Below are positions 37,071 to 46,347 of a DNA stretch of 64,000 nucleotides, piece after piece; the first letter of the stretch is position 1; each line of letters opens with the position of its first letter. A program made the translations under genes and the position numbers. The stretch lies in the NCBI RefSeq assembly GCF_000784735.1, contig NZ_JSYG01000049.1:1-64000 (forward strand), in the 5' to 3' direction. The notes below the pieces were generated by a model, which was not told where the DNA came from, ran no database searches, and saw nothing but the letters and a program-made list of their open reading frames with translations. This stretch comes from Dickeya undicola (GTDB taxonomy: Bacteria > Pseudomonadota > Gammaproteobacteria > Enterobacterales > Enterobacteriaceae).

Positions 37071-37619
37071 TCTGTCCTCAATGCAAATAATTATTAATTG
37101 TGTGGTTACAAGGCAACATCAGTAATGCAGGCAAATCAGGGCAATACCCTGCCACCTCACTCTACGCGATCGCTGGCGCGCTTCAAATAGCTCTTACTTC
37201 TTATACACCATCAAAAAGAAAAATATGTGTCTCACGTCATCCGCCGCATCTTCCTGTTTTGAAAAGCATAGACCACCGGTCATTTATCCACCATGTTCCT
37301 GATGCAATTGTTCCTGATGCAATTGTTCCACATCCTGTGAGTGACGATTAAAACAGCGTCATTGATATAAACTCCACCGTCACTATTAACAGCATCCTGT
37401 CTTAACAAAACCTTAAATGAATAAGAAAAACTCAGCGCATGGAATATCCACGCGTTGACACTCATACACATATTTCCCCCCAATAATCCGGCAGCGCGCG
37501 CACGAGAAATCCCCCCATGCTGGGCAATGATTTCCATGGACTTTTTTACGTCAGGCAAGCTATAAAAAATAAGACATTGGGTTTAAAACTGGATAACGCG
37601 TTAACACACAGGTACTGCC
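37071..37619. other. Intergenic region, cheV/PLP-enzyme divergent promoters
   Basis: 549 bases between cheV (-) and the PLP enzyme gene (+). It must contain both promoters. A direct repeat of the 15-mer GTTCCTGATGCAATT occurs twice in tandem at 37295-37324. A 92-codon minus-strand frame (37280-37558) crosses that repeat and has no ribosome binding site, so I do not call it. Nothing else recognisable. Confidence 0.5.
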
Positions 37620-38588
37620 ATGACACCGATTGTTCTGCCCTCGTATGACGATGTTGCTGCCGCCAGCGACCGGATTGCTGGTTATGCCCACCGCACGCCG
37701 GTGCTTACTTCCCGTACCGTTAACGATGCGTTCGGCGCGGAGCTTTACTTTAAATGCGAAAACTTTCAGCGCATGGGCGCATTCAAATTCCGCGGCGCGA
37801 TGAACGCGTTGCTGCAATTCACCGATGAGCAGAAGGCCGCCGGTGTGGTGGCCTTCTCGTCCGGCAACCACGCGCAGGCCATCGCCCTGTCGGCAAGATT
37901 GCTCGGGATTCCAGCCACCATCGTTATGCCGCAAGACGCCCCGGCAGCCAAAGTTGCCGCCACCAAAGGATACGGCGCGCAGGTGATTACCTATGACCGT
38001 TACACGCAAGATCGTGAAGCCATCGGCCGCGAGCTGGCGCAACAATACGGTATGACACTGATCCCACCCTACGACCATCCACAGGTTATCGCCGGGCAGG
38101 GAACCGCAGCGAAAGAGCTATTCGAAGAAGTGGGTGAGCTGGATGCGCTGTTTGTCTGTCTGGGCGGTGGCGGGCTGCTGTCCGGTTCGGCGCTGTCGGC
38201 ACGACAGTTGTCACCCGGCTGCCGGGTATACGGTGTCGAACCCGAAGCCGGTAACGACGCTCAGCAGTCCTTTCGCTCCGGCCACATCGTGCGTATCGAT
38301 ACGCCCAACACCCTCGCCGATGGCGCGCAGACACAATGTTTGGGGCAGTATACGTTCGCGCTGATCCGTGCCAACGTGGATGACGTTCTGACCGTCAGTG
38401 ATGATGAACTGGTCGCGGCGATGCGCTTTTTCGCCGAGCGGATGAAAATGGTGGTGGAGCCGACCGGCTGCCTCAGCTTCGCTGCGGCCCGAGCCTGTCA
38501 GCATGAACTGCGGGGGAAACGCGTCGGCGTGATCGTCAGCGGCGGTAACGTCGATCTGACCCGCTACGGCCAGCTACTGGCAGGCTAA
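37620..38588 (+). CDS. PLP-dependent threonine/serine dehydratase-like enzyme
   Basis: 322 residues, fold type II. The PLP Lys is Lys56 in GAFKFRGA and the phosphate-binding glycine loop is GGGGLLSG (about 180-187). There is no C-terminal ACT-like regulatory domain, so it is not the biosynthetic IlvA. Length and pattern fit catabolic L-threonine/serine ammonia-lyases, serine racemases and threo-3-hydroxyaspartate ammonia-lyases, which cannot be separated by eye. It stands alone, convergent with the ABC transporter genes. Confidence 0.85.
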   Translation: MTPIVLPSYDDVAAASDRIAGYAHRTPVLTSRTVNDAFGAELYFKCENFQRMGAFKFRGAMNALLQFTDEQKAAGVVAFSSGNHAQAIALSARLLGIPATIVMPQDAPAAKVAATKGYGAQVITYDRYTQDREAIGRELAQQYGMTLIPPYDHPQVIAGQGTAAKELFEEVGELDALFVCLGGGGLLSGSALSARQLSPGCRVYGVEPEAGNDAQQSFRSGHIVRIDTPNTLADGAQTQCLGQYTFALIRANVDDVLTVSDDELVAAMRFFAERMKMVVEPTGCLSFAAARACQHELRGKRVGVIVSGGNVDLTRYGQLLAG

Positions 38589-38604
38589 CCCGCCAGATAA
38601 CGCA

Positions 38605-38628
38605 CGTGCCGACGAACTCATCGGCACG
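38605..38628. terminator. Hairpin between convergent genes
   Basis: CGTGCCGA and TCGGCACG form a perfect 8-bp stem around an 8-base loop, between the stop of the PLP-enzyme gene (38588) and that of the ABC ATPase gene (38639). No T-run; a bidirectional stop is plausible. Confidence 0.5.
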
Positions 38629-38638
38629 ATGCCGCCGC

Positions 38639-40432
38639 TTAAGATACCAGCACCAGATGACCGTCGCCAACCTGTTGATAACGGCGCGTCGGCGGCTGAT
38701 AGTCCGCCGGGCGCAGCGGGCTGTGCAGTTCATCGGCCTGCGTCGATCTGGGCACGCGCTTTTCCGGGTCGGGCACCGGTACGGCGGCCAGCAGGCGGCG
38801 GGTATACGGGTGCTGCGGATCGTTGAATACCGCCTGACGCGGGCCGATCTCCACGATTTCGCCCTGATACATCACCGCTACCCGATGGCTGATACGCTCG
38901 ACGACCGCCATATCATGAGAAATAAACAGGTAGGTCAGCCCCAGTTGCTGTTGCAAATCGAGCAACAGGTTGACGATTTGCGCCTTGACGGTCATGTCCA
39001 GCGCGGACACCGCCTCGTCGGCGATAATCACCTGCGGATTGAGCGCCAGCGCCCGCGCGATGCATAAGCGCTGCCGCTGCCCACCGGAAAACTGATGTGG
39101 ATAGCGGTCGGCCATCTCGGCCTGTAATCCCACCTTCTCCAGCAGTTCCGCTACTTTCTGTGGTGCCTGTCGTGCTGACACCAGGCCGTGGCTGACCATC
39201 GGTTCGGCGATCGCACTGCCCACGGTCAGCCGTGGGTTGAGGCTGTCATAAGGGTCCTGAAAAATCATCTGCGCCCGCATCCGTAACCCGGCCAGCGCCG
39301 ACGAGCGGGCCGTCAGCATATTCTCGCCGCACAGCGACACCGCGCCGCCATTCGGCTCCAGCAACCGCAGAATAGCGCGCCCGGTGGTGGACTTGCCGCA
39401 GCCAGATTCCCCCACCAACGATAACGTTTCTCCCGCTTGCAGGCTGAAAGAGACGTTCTCTACCGCATGAACCCGGCCGGTTACCCGCCGCAGCCAGCCA
39501 CTTTTTACATCAAAACGCTTGATCAGATTACTCACCGCCAGCACCGGTTCTCCCGGCATTACCGTGTCTGTCAGCGGCTCGCGCTCTGTGGTGGACTGCC
39601 CGAATAACGCAAACCGCCGCGGCAGGCGGCTATCCGCCATTTCCCCCAACCGCGGCACGGCGGAGAATAGCGTCTTGCTGTACGGGTGTTGCGGCGCGCG
39701 AAACAGCTGGCGGGTATCTGCCATTTCCACCCCTTCACCGTGGTACATCACCATCGTGCGGTCGGCCACTTCCGCCACCACCCCCATATCGTGGGTGATG
39801 AACAGAATCGACATGCCTTGTTCGTCCTGCAACGTTTTGATCAGCCCCAGAATTTGCGCCTGAATGGTGACATCCAGCGCGGTGGTCGGCTCATCGACAA
39901 TCAGCAAGCGAGGGTTACAGGCCAGCGCGATGGCGATCACCACCCGCTGGCGCATTCCACCGGAAAAGCTGAGCGGGTACTCGTCCAGCCGTGAGCGGGC
40001 GGCAGGAATGCGTACTGTTTCCAGCAGACGCACCGCTTCCGCTCGGGCGCTGGCGTGGTCCATTCCCCGGTGACGCCGCAAGACTTCGGTAATCTGGGTG
40101 CCAATTTTCAGCACCGGGTTGAGGCTGGTCATCGGCTCCTGAAACACCATGCCGATATGATTGCCACGGATGTGCTGCATCTCGCGGGGCGGCAGCGCCA
40201 GCAGGTCGCGGCCATCGAACAGCACCCGTCCGGTGGTGCGCACCTGCGATCCTGCCAGCAGACGCATGATGGACAGCGCGGTGACGCTTTTGCCAGAGCC
40301 GGACTCACCCACCAGCACCACGGTTTCCCGCTCACCGATGTCAAACGACAAGTCCTGCACCACCGTCAGCCATTCACCGTTGACCCGAAAAGCAGTATTC
40401 AGTTGTTCAACACGTAACACCGACTGATTCAC
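38639..40432 (-). CDS. ABC transporter ATPase, fused DppD-DppF type
   Basis: 597 residues containing two complete ATPase domains. Each has Walker A (GESGSGKSV near residue 41; GESGCGKST near 340), a signature motif (SFSGGMRQR; QFSGGQRQR) and Walker B (LLIVDEPTTALD; VIIADEAVSALD). Oligopeptide ABC systems usually use two separate ATPases; a fused form occurs in GsiA/YliA-type systems. It starts 3 bases after the DppC-like permease gene. It energises uptake by the cassette at 38639-46181. Confidence 0.93.
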   Translation of the reverse strand: MNQSVLRVEQLNTAFRVNGEWLTVVQDLSFDIGERETVVLVGESGSGKSVTALSIMRLLAGSQVRTTGRVLFDGRDLLALPPREMQHIRGNHIGMVFQEPMTSLNPVLKIGTQITEVLRRHRGMDHASARAEAVRLLETVRIPAARSRLDEYPLSFSGGMRQRVVIAIALACNPRLLIVDEPTTALDVTIQAQILGLIKTLQDEQGMSILFITHDMGVVAEVADRTMVMYHGEGVEMADTRQLFRAPQHPYSKTLFSAVPRLGEMADSRLPRRFALFGQSTTEREPLTDTVMPGEPVLAVSNLIKRFDVKSGWLRRVTGRVHAVENVSFSLQAGETLSLVGESGCGKSTTGRAILRLLEPNGGAVSLCGENMLTARSSALAGLRMRAQMIFQDPYDSLNPRLTVGSAIAEPMVSHGLVSARQAPQKVAELLEKVGLQAEMADRYPHQFSGGQRQRLCIARALALNPQVIIADEAVSALDMTVKAQIVNLLLDLQQQLGLTYLFISHDMAVVERISHRVAVMYQGEIVEIGPRQAVFNDPQHPYTRRLLAAVPVPDPEKRVPRSTQADELHSPLRPADYQPPTRRYQQVGDGHLVLVS

Positions 40433-40435
40433 GCC

Positions 40436-41356
40436 TCACTCCTCTTGTCTGGTATTTAGCGCATCACGCAGGGCGTCGCCGATCAGGTTAATCGCCACAA
40501 TCAGTAGCAACAGCATCACACCGGGGAACAGGCTTACCCAGTAATCGCCGGACAGCAAATAGTCAAACCCGTTGGCGATCAGCAACCCGAGCGACGGTTC
40601 GGTAATCGGCAGACCAATGCCGAGAAACGACAGCGTCGCCTCCAGCATGATGGCGTAAGCGATACGCATGGTGGCGACCACAATCAGCGGCGGCAGGCAG
40701 TTGGGCAGCATATGGCGGAACACAATACGCGGCGCGGAAAACGCCATGCCGCGCGCCGCATCCACATAATTACGGCGGCTCTCCAGCAAGGCGGAGGCGC
40801 GAATGGTGCGGGCGTAATACGCCCACTGGGTGATCACCAGCGCCAGGATAATTTTGTCCACCCCCTGCCCCAGCACCGCCAGCAGGATCAGGGCGATAAG
40901 AATGGGCGGAAAGCTGAGCTGGATATCGACGATACGCATCAGCAGCGCATCGGTTTTACCACCCAGCCAGGCACTCAGCATACCGGCGGCCATACCGATG
41001 ACCAGCGCCACCAGCGCGCTACTCACACCGACTGTCAGGCTGGTGCGGGTGCCGTAGAGAATGGCGCTCAGCAAGTCGCGGCCCTGATCGTCGGTGCCGA
41101 GCCAGTACGTCAGCCCGCCCATGCCGGTTGAGCCCGGCGGCAGGCGGTTATCCATGATCATCAGTTGGGTCAGGTCATACGGATTCTGCGGTGCAATCCA
41201 GGGGGCCAGCAGCGCCAGCGCTACAATTAACGCCAGCGTAAACAGCCCCAGACACGACAGTCGATCATGAAACAGCATCGACAGTGTACGCGCCAGCGCC
41301 GAACGCGCCGCCGGTACGGCGGATGGGGTATGTAGCGAACGTCCCGACTGGCTCAT
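40436..41356 (-). CDS. ABC transporter permease, DppC type
   Basis: 306 residues with about six membrane helices and the binding-protein-dependent permease motif near the C-terminal third (ESRRNYVDAARGMAFSAPRI). An extended N-terminal segment precedes helix 1, as in OppC/DppC proteins. The start overlaps the DppB-like gene by 4 bases. It forms the membrane channel with the DppB-type partner. Confidence 0.92.
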   Translation of the reverse strand: MSQSGRSLHTPSAVPAARSALARTLSMLFHDRLSCLGLFTLALIVALALLAPWIAPQNPYDLTQLMIMDNRLPPGSTGMGGLTYWLGTDDQGRDLLSAILYGTRTSLTVGVSSALVALVIGMAAGMLSAWLGGKTDALLMRIVDIQLSFPPILIALILLAVLGQGVDKIILALVITQWAYYARTIRASALLESRRNYVDAARGMAFSAPRIVFRHMLPNCLPPLIVVATMRIAYAIMLEATLSFLGIGLPITEPSLGLLIANGFDYLLSGDYWVSLFPGVMLLLLIVAINLIGDALRDALNTRQEE

Positions 41357-42327
41357 TGTCCTCCTCCTAACCGGATGCGCGGATCCACCACCGCGTACAG
41401 CACATCGACCAGCAGATTGATCAGGCTGAACATCACCACCGTCATCATCAGGTAGGCCAGAATCACCGGACGATCCAGCACCGCGATGGAGTCAATAATC
41501 AGCTTGCCCATCCCCGGCCAGGCGTAAATGGTTTCGGTCACCACCGCAAAGGCGATCAGCGCGCCCAGCTCCAGACCAATGACAGTAATCAGCGGGATCA
41601 GCGTATTTTTCAGCACATGTACGAACAGGATACGACGTTCCGACAGCCCCTTGGCGCGGGCAAAACGCACGTAGTCCTGTTGCAGGCACTCGCGCACGCC
41701 AGCGCGGGTCAGGCGGATAATCAGCGAAATCTTGAACAACGCCAGATTGAGCGCCGGTAGCAGCAAGTGCTGCCAGCCGTCCGACGTCAGCAGACTCAGC
41801 GGCACACCCGCCACCGTCACGGTGTCGCCCCGTCCCGACGACGGCAGCCACCCCAGCTTCACGCTGAACAGCATGATCATCATCATACCGATCCAGAACG
41901 TTGGCAGGCTAAAGCCCAGAATCGAAACCGTCATTACCGATTTCGCCGCCAGGCTGTCCGGCCGTAAACCGGCGAACACCCCCAGAGGAATACCGATCAG
42001 CAACGACAGCAGAAATGCCACCAGCGCCAGTTCCAGCGTGGCGGGCATTCGTTGCAGAATCAGGTGTAGCGCCGGTTGGTTGAAAATGAAGGAGTTCCCC
42101 AGATCGCCCTGCAGCGCATGGGAAACAAACAGCAGGTACTGTTGCCACAGGGTTTTATCCAACCCGAACGCGCGGATCACCGCCTCACGCTCGGCGGGGG
42201 TGGCGTTGCTCCCCAGCAGCAAGTCCACCGGGTTGCCGACCAGATACACACCAGCGAACACCAGCACGGACATAACCGCCAGCGTTATCAAGGTTTGCAA
42301 CAAGCGACTGAGTAAAAAGCGGGCCAT
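41353..42327 (-). CDS. ABC transporter permease, DppB type
   Basis: 324 residues, six predicted helices, with the EAA-like loop RECLQQDYVRFARAKGLSER, characteristic of the peptide/nickel permease family B subunits. It follows the second nucleoside hydrolase gene by 107 bases on the same strand, the largest gap among the downstream genes of the cassette. Confidence 0.92.
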   Translation of the reverse strand: MARFLLSRLLQTLITLAVMSVLVFAGVYLVGNPVDLLLGSNATPAEREAVIRAFGLDKTLWQQYLLFVSHALQGDLGNSFIFNQPALHLILQRMPATLELALVAFLLSLLIGIPLGVFAGLRPDSLAAKSVMTVSILGFSLPTFWIGMMMIMLFSVKLGWLPSSGRGDTVTVAGVPLSLLTSDGWQHLLLPALNLALFKISLIIRLTRAGVRECLQQDYVRFARAKGLSERRILFVHVLKNTLIPLITVIGLELGALIAFAVVTETIYAWPGMGKLIIDSIAVLDRPVILAYLMMTVVMFSLINLLVDVLYAVVDPRIRLGGGQ

Positions 42328-42434
42328 AACGTGTCCTTGTTGGTTAGCGCAGGGTTAAGAAGCTACCCCGCCAGAACTATTTTACTTGCCATGTTGAACC
42401 TCGCCGTGCCCGAACGCCTGACGAACCGAATCCC

Positions 42435-43409
42435 TCACGAACGACATGCACGGGCCGTGCTATTCGAGCGACCGTAGCGGCTGAGCACCCGCACCAGCAA
42501 CGCCAGAAAACCGGGTTCATCCACCGATTGCATTACCTGTGCGTTGGCCGCCTGCGACAACTTGCCATAAAAATCCGCCCAGGTATGCCCGGCGGTTTCA
42601 CCGGCAACGGTCACCCCAACCCGCGCCTCCCGTCCAACAAACAGCGACGGTTGTAATAGCCAGGCGACGGTGGTGGCGTCATGTACCGGACCGCCTTCGC
42701 GGCCGAAACGCGCCATGTCGCTGCGGTCAAATGCGCCCAGCAGGCGAGCGATGGCCTCGCCAGGCCGCCCGGCGTCACGCTGCAAAACGTCGATTTCCTG
42801 TTGGGTAATCAGCGCCTGAAACGTCATGTCCAACGGCATGATCACCAGCGGAATCCCGCTGCTGAAGACCCGATGGGCGGCGTGCGGGTCAGCGTAGATA
42901 TTGAATTCAGCCCACGGCGTGCGGTGGCCCAGCGCGGTAAAGGCGCAACTCATGGACACCACCTGACGGATGCCGCGCGCGACGTCCGGGTGTTGAATCA
43001 GCGCCAGCGCCAGATTGGTCATCGGCCCGATGGCGCAAAAGGTAATCGGATTCTGCTCTTGCGCCGCCCGACGTGCGGTACGAACGATAAAGTCCACCGC
43101 GTGCTCCTGCGCGACCTGGCATTCTCCCCCTGGCACCAGCTCATCACTGAACGCACCGATATGAGCATACTTGCCGTAGCGTTGTGGACCAATTAACGGC
43201 TTTTTTGCACCGGCGAACACCGGCACGTCATCACGACCGGACAGCGCCACAATCCGCCGGGCGTTCGCCAGCGTATTTTCCAGTGCCACGTTACCGGCCA
43301 CCACCGTAACGCCCAAAACGTCCAGTTCCGGCGAAGCCAGCGCCAGCCACAACGCAATGGCGTCGTCTACGCCGGGATCGGTGTCAATAATGATTCGCTG
43401 ACGTGTCAT
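42435..43409 (-). CDS. Nucleoside hydrolase (IUNH family), second copy
   Basis: 324 residues. The calcium-binding N-terminal motif reads DTDPGVDDAIAL (DxDxxxDD). The conserved ligand region PLDMTFQALIT and the catalytic-region His/Asp near GGPVHDATTVAWLL are present. These enzymes hydrolyse the N-glycosidic bond of ribonucleosides to base and ribose in the cytoplasm. The ATG at 43409 shares one base with the stop of the preceding hydrolase gene (TGATG), so the two are coupled. It is about 45% similar by eye to that neighbour, suggesting tandem duplication and specialisation. Confidence 0.9.
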   Translation of the reverse strand: MTRQRIIIDTDPGVDDAIALWLALASPELDVLGVTVVAGNVALENTLANARRIVALSGRDDVPVFAGAKKPLIGPQRYGKYAHIGAFSDELVPGGECQVAQEHAVDFIVRTARRAAQEQNPITFCAIGPMTNLALALIQHPDVARGIRQVVSMSCAFTALGHRTPWAEFNIYADPHAAHRVFSSGIPLVIMPLDMTFQALITQQEIDVLQRDAGRPGEAIARLLGAFDRSDMARFGREGGPVHDATTVAWLLQPSLFVGREARVGVTVAGETAGHTWADFYGKLSQAANAQVMQSVDEPGFLALLVRVLSRYGRSNSTARACRS

Positions 43410-44359
43410 CACGCAGTTCCATACGCTGAGAATAGCTGACAGAACAACTGAAACACCTCGTCGACCGCCACACCGGTGACCACATCGACATTCGCCGACA
43501 GGCCGGATTTACCGTAGATATCCATTACGCTCTGTCCCATACACAGTTCGCTTTGATGTTCCACCAGCACTCGTGCCCGTTCGGTCTGGAACAGGTCGGG
43601 GCGCAATACCCAGGCGATCACCAGCGGGTCATGCAGCGGACCGCCGCGGGAGCCATAACGTTTAACGTCATTGCGATCCCAAAACGCCATCAATTGACTC
43701 AACGGACCGCGCAATCGCCCGGCGTGCGCTACCAGTTCATCGACGCGTTCCGGCGTCAGAATCACCTGATGGGTGGCGTCCAGCGGCAACAGCGTCATCG
43801 GCAGATCTTGCGAAAAGACGATATGCGCAGCGTGCGGGTCAGCCAGCATGTTAAATTCCGACGTCATGGTGCGGTTGCCCAGTTCCCGGCAGGCACCGCC
43901 CATGGAGACAATGCGCTCGATGCCATCCACGATATCGGGCGCGATACAAAAGGCGCTCGCCAGGTTGGTAAGCGGCCCCAGCGAGCACAACGTAATACGT
44001 TCGCCGCTCTGCGCCGCCACCCGGCAACGGGCGATCAGAAAGTTAACCGCGTGTTGCATTTCCGCCGCTTTACGCGGTGCGGGAAAATCGCTGTCGCCCA
44101 ACCCATTCTTGCCATGAAACTGCCCGTGAATCGGCTCGCGCAGCATCGGTTGCCAGCAACCGGCAAACACCGGAATATCGGTACGCTCGCCCAGTTCGAC
44201 TATTTGCAGCGCATTGCGCAACGTGTTGGATAACGGTTGATTACCATTCACCACAGTAATGCCCTGAATCGCCAGTTGCGGAGCGACAAACGCGCTCAGT
44301 AACGCCAGCGCGTCGTCAATGCCGGGATCACAATCGATGATGATGGGAATCGACTTCAC
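43409..44359 (-). CDS. Nucleoside hydrolase (IUNH family), first copy
   Basis: 316 residues from a GTG at 44359; a longer frame to 44422 exists but the GTG gives the standard N-terminus just before IPIIIDCDPGIDD. It has the DxDxxxDD motif and, near the C-terminus, GGPLHDPLVIAWVL with the catalytic His and Asp. The GTG overlaps the stop of a 31-codon ORF (GTGA), implying translational coupling. Together with its tandem partner it lies in the middle of a peptide-type ABC operon. Purine versus pyrimidine preference cannot be read from sequence. Confidence 0.88.
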   Translation of the reverse strand: MKSIPIIIDCDPGIDDALALLSAFVAPQLAIQGITVVNGNQPLSNTLRNALQIVELGERTDIPVFAGCWQPMLREPIHGQFHGKNGLGDSDFPAPRKAAEMQHAVNFLIARCRVAAQSGERITLCSLGPLTNLASAFCIAPDIVDGIERIVSMGGACRELGNRTMTSEFNMLADPHAAHIVFSQDLPMTLLPLDATHQVILTPERVDELVAHAGRLRGPLSQLMAFWDRNDVKRYGSRGGPLHDPLVIAWVLRPDLFQTERARVLVEHQSELCMGQSVMDIYGKSGLSANVDVVTGVAVDEVFQLFCQLFSAYGTA

Positions 44360-44451
44360 AGTGCGCCCACCCGTTTCAGTACGCTGGCGGTGTCTTCGCG
44401 CACATGATACTTCATCAAACAATAGGGAAATACGCCGAAGAATTCGCTCAT
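44356..44451 (-). CDS. Candidate 31-residue ORF coupled to nucleoside hydrolase gene
   Basis: It starts at ATG 44451 with AGGG nine bases upstream and ends in TGA, four bases shared with the GTG start of the first nucleoside hydrolase gene. The product begins MSEFFGVFPYCLMKYHVRED. No known family is recognised. The 4-base overlap and the upstream site suggest it is a translated coupling or leader ORF, or the end of a decayed gene. It lies 97 bases downstream of a 50-bp ERIC remnant. Confidence 0.4.
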   Translation of the reverse strand: MSEFFGVFPYCLMKYHVREDTASVLKRVGAL

Positions 44452-44548
44452 GGAGTGGCCCTGAAAGTGACAGGCGGAGTGTCCCGCCGCGAAATGCAGC
44501 GGGACACGGCCTGATGGGAGAACCCTGGTGTTAACGTAAAAATCGCAC

Positions 44549-44598
44549 TATACCCGTCATACTTCGAGTTGCAGGACAACCTGAATTATTGGGGTATA
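44549..44598. repeat. Minimal ERIC remnant (50 bp)
   Basis: Only the two termini remain: TATACCCGTCATACTTCGAG joined through GTTGCAGGACAACC to GAATTATTGGGGTATA. The core and all internal modules are missing. It sits between the substrate-binding-protein gene and the downstream genes of the ABC cassette, where a transcribed hairpin could affect mRNA stability. Confidence 0.8.
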
Positions 44599-44642
44599 CA
44601 TCATTTTCATTCATCACCAGCGCCGGGTGAAAAACTCACCGT

Positions 44643-46181
44643 TTACTGTTTGTGAACGAAATAGGGCAATGTGTAGCCGTCTGTGCGGCCCACGTAGCTA
44701 TAGCCTTTTTTCATTGCCCAGGTATTGGAGAGAAACAGCAGCGGGATAACCCCTTGCTCTTTCATCGCCAATTCGGTTGCCTGCTGTAGCAGAGCATCGC
44801 GTTGCTGTTCATCCAGCGTGGCACGTGCCTGATTCAGCAGCTTGTCAAATTCGGCATTGGAATACCGTCCCCGGTTTCCCTGGCCTGCATTCGGGCCAAA
44901 GGTTTCCAGCAGCGGCCCCAGCACGCCGGATGCCTCGCCGGTTTCAATCGCCGCACCGCCCATCACCAGGCTAAATTCACGCTTTGCCGCCTTGGCGAAG
45001 TAGACGTTGCCGGGCATGGTGACCACCTCGGTCTTGATGCCCGCCTGGCTGAACATCTGCCCCAGCGCCTGCGCGATTTTGGCGTCGTTGGGATAGCGAT
45101 CGTTCGAGGCGTGGAACGTCAGGGTAAAGCCGTTCGGGTAGCCCGCCGCCGCCAGTTTTTGTTTCGCCTGCGCCAGGTCATAAACCGGTGCTGGTATTTT
45201 GGCGGAATATCCCGGATACCCTGGCGGCACCAGCTGCGACGAAGGCAGCCCCTGACCGTCGAGGATACGCTGCACCAGCGCGTCACGATTGATCGCCAGC
45301 GACATCGCCTGACGCACCTCCGCTTTTCTCAGCGGATTCTTGCCATCGTCACCTTTGGCGAACGGCGACTCATCTCGGTCCTGATCCGGGTGCAGATACA
45401 AAATACGGTTGCCCGGCACCGACTCCGTGGCGAAAGCCTGCTGACGTGCGATAGACGCGCGGTCTGCGGTCGGCACGCTTTCGATCATGTCCACATCGCC
45501 GGACAGCAACGCAGCAATACGCGCGCTGTTGTTCTTGATGACGCGCAACGTCACCTTGTCCCACTCGGCTTTGCCGCCCCAGTAGTGGTCGTTACGGCTC
45601 AGCACCACCTTGTCATCCGGGGTATAGGAGACAAATTTGAACGGGCCGGTGCCAATCACGTCTTTACCACCGTTCAGTACGTCGGTCGGCTGGTCAGCCA
45701 GCCGCGCCGGTAATATCGCGATACGGCTCAGGTTATTGAGCAGCAACGCCGCCGGTCCTTTGGTTTTGATTTCCACCGTCAGCGGGTCGATTTCACGAAT
45801 CTCGCTGATGTCCGCCACGTAGGGCGTGTAAGCGCTGGGGCTATTTTTCGCCGCCAACGCGATGCGTTTCACACTGGCGACCACATCCCGGGCGCTAAAA
45901 TCGGTGCCATCGTGAAACTTAACGTTCGGTCGCAAGGCAAATTGCCAGGTGGTGTCGTTAATCGCTTTCCATGACACCGCCAATGCTGGGGTAATCTGTT
46001 GTTTTTCGTTTTGGTTAACCAGCCCGTCGAACAGATTGCGGGCCATAGCGCTGTTAGCGCCACCGACATAGAACTGCGGATCCATCGAGGTGGTGGATGA
46101 CGCCAGTCCAATCGTCAAATCTGCTGCCTGCGCGATGGGCATCAGCGTCATCAGGCCAGCAACAAACAACGTTCCTTTCAT
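44643..46181 (-). CDS. ABC transporter substrate-binding protein (SBP_bac_5 family)
   Basis: 512 residues from the ATG at 46181, after AGGAGTAACC. A signal peptide of about 19 residues ends in AQA, with no lipobox, so it is a soluble periplasmic protein. Family 5 (DppA/OppA) features are seen: SSTTSMDPQFYVGG after the signal and WQFALRPNVKFHDGTDFSA. It is the first gene of the cassette and is divergent from a LysR gene. Members bind peptides, nickel, glutathione or other ligands. The two nucleoside hydrolase genes next to it suggest a nucleoside-containing ligand (inference). Confidence 0.9.
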   Translation of the reverse strand: MKGTLFVAGLMTLMPIAQAADLTIGLASSTTSMDPQFYVGGANSAMARNLFDGLVNQNEKQQITPALAVSWKAINDTTWQFALRPNVKFHDGTDFSARDVVASVKRIALAAKNSPSAYTPYVADISEIREIDPLTVEIKTKGPAALLLNNLSRIAILPARLADQPTDVLNGGKDVIGTGPFKFVSYTPDDKVVLSRNDHYWGGKAEWDKVTLRVIKNNSARIAALLSGDVDMIESVPTADRASIARQQAFATESVPGNRILYLHPDQDRDESPFAKGDDGKNPLRKAEVRQAMSLAINRDALVQRILDGQGLPSSQLVPPGYPGYSAKIPAPVYDLAQAKQKLAAAGYPNGFTLTFHASNDRYPNDAKIAQALGQMFSQAGIKTEVVTMPGNVYFAKAAKREFSLVMGGAAIETGEASGVLGPLLETFGPNAGQGNRGRYSNAEFDKLLNQARATLDEQQRDALLQQATELAMKEQGVIPLLFLSNTWAMKKGYSYVGRTDGYTLPYFVHKQ

Positions 46182-46347
46182 GGTTACTCCTTTAAATTCG
46201 GATCCATCCCGCATTCGGGTTCATCACGCTTTGTGCAAATCTATGACAAACTGTAACCTTCGGGATGGAGTCTACGTGTTGGTTAAAATAATTAAAAATC
46301 GTATTTTGTACCGAATTCATAAATAAACATTATGGTTGGTAACATCT

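Noticed and set aside
37280-37558. A 92-codon minus-strand frame between cheV and the PLP enzyme gene
   Set aside because: It crosses the tandem 15-mer, lacks a ribosome binding site and resembles no family.
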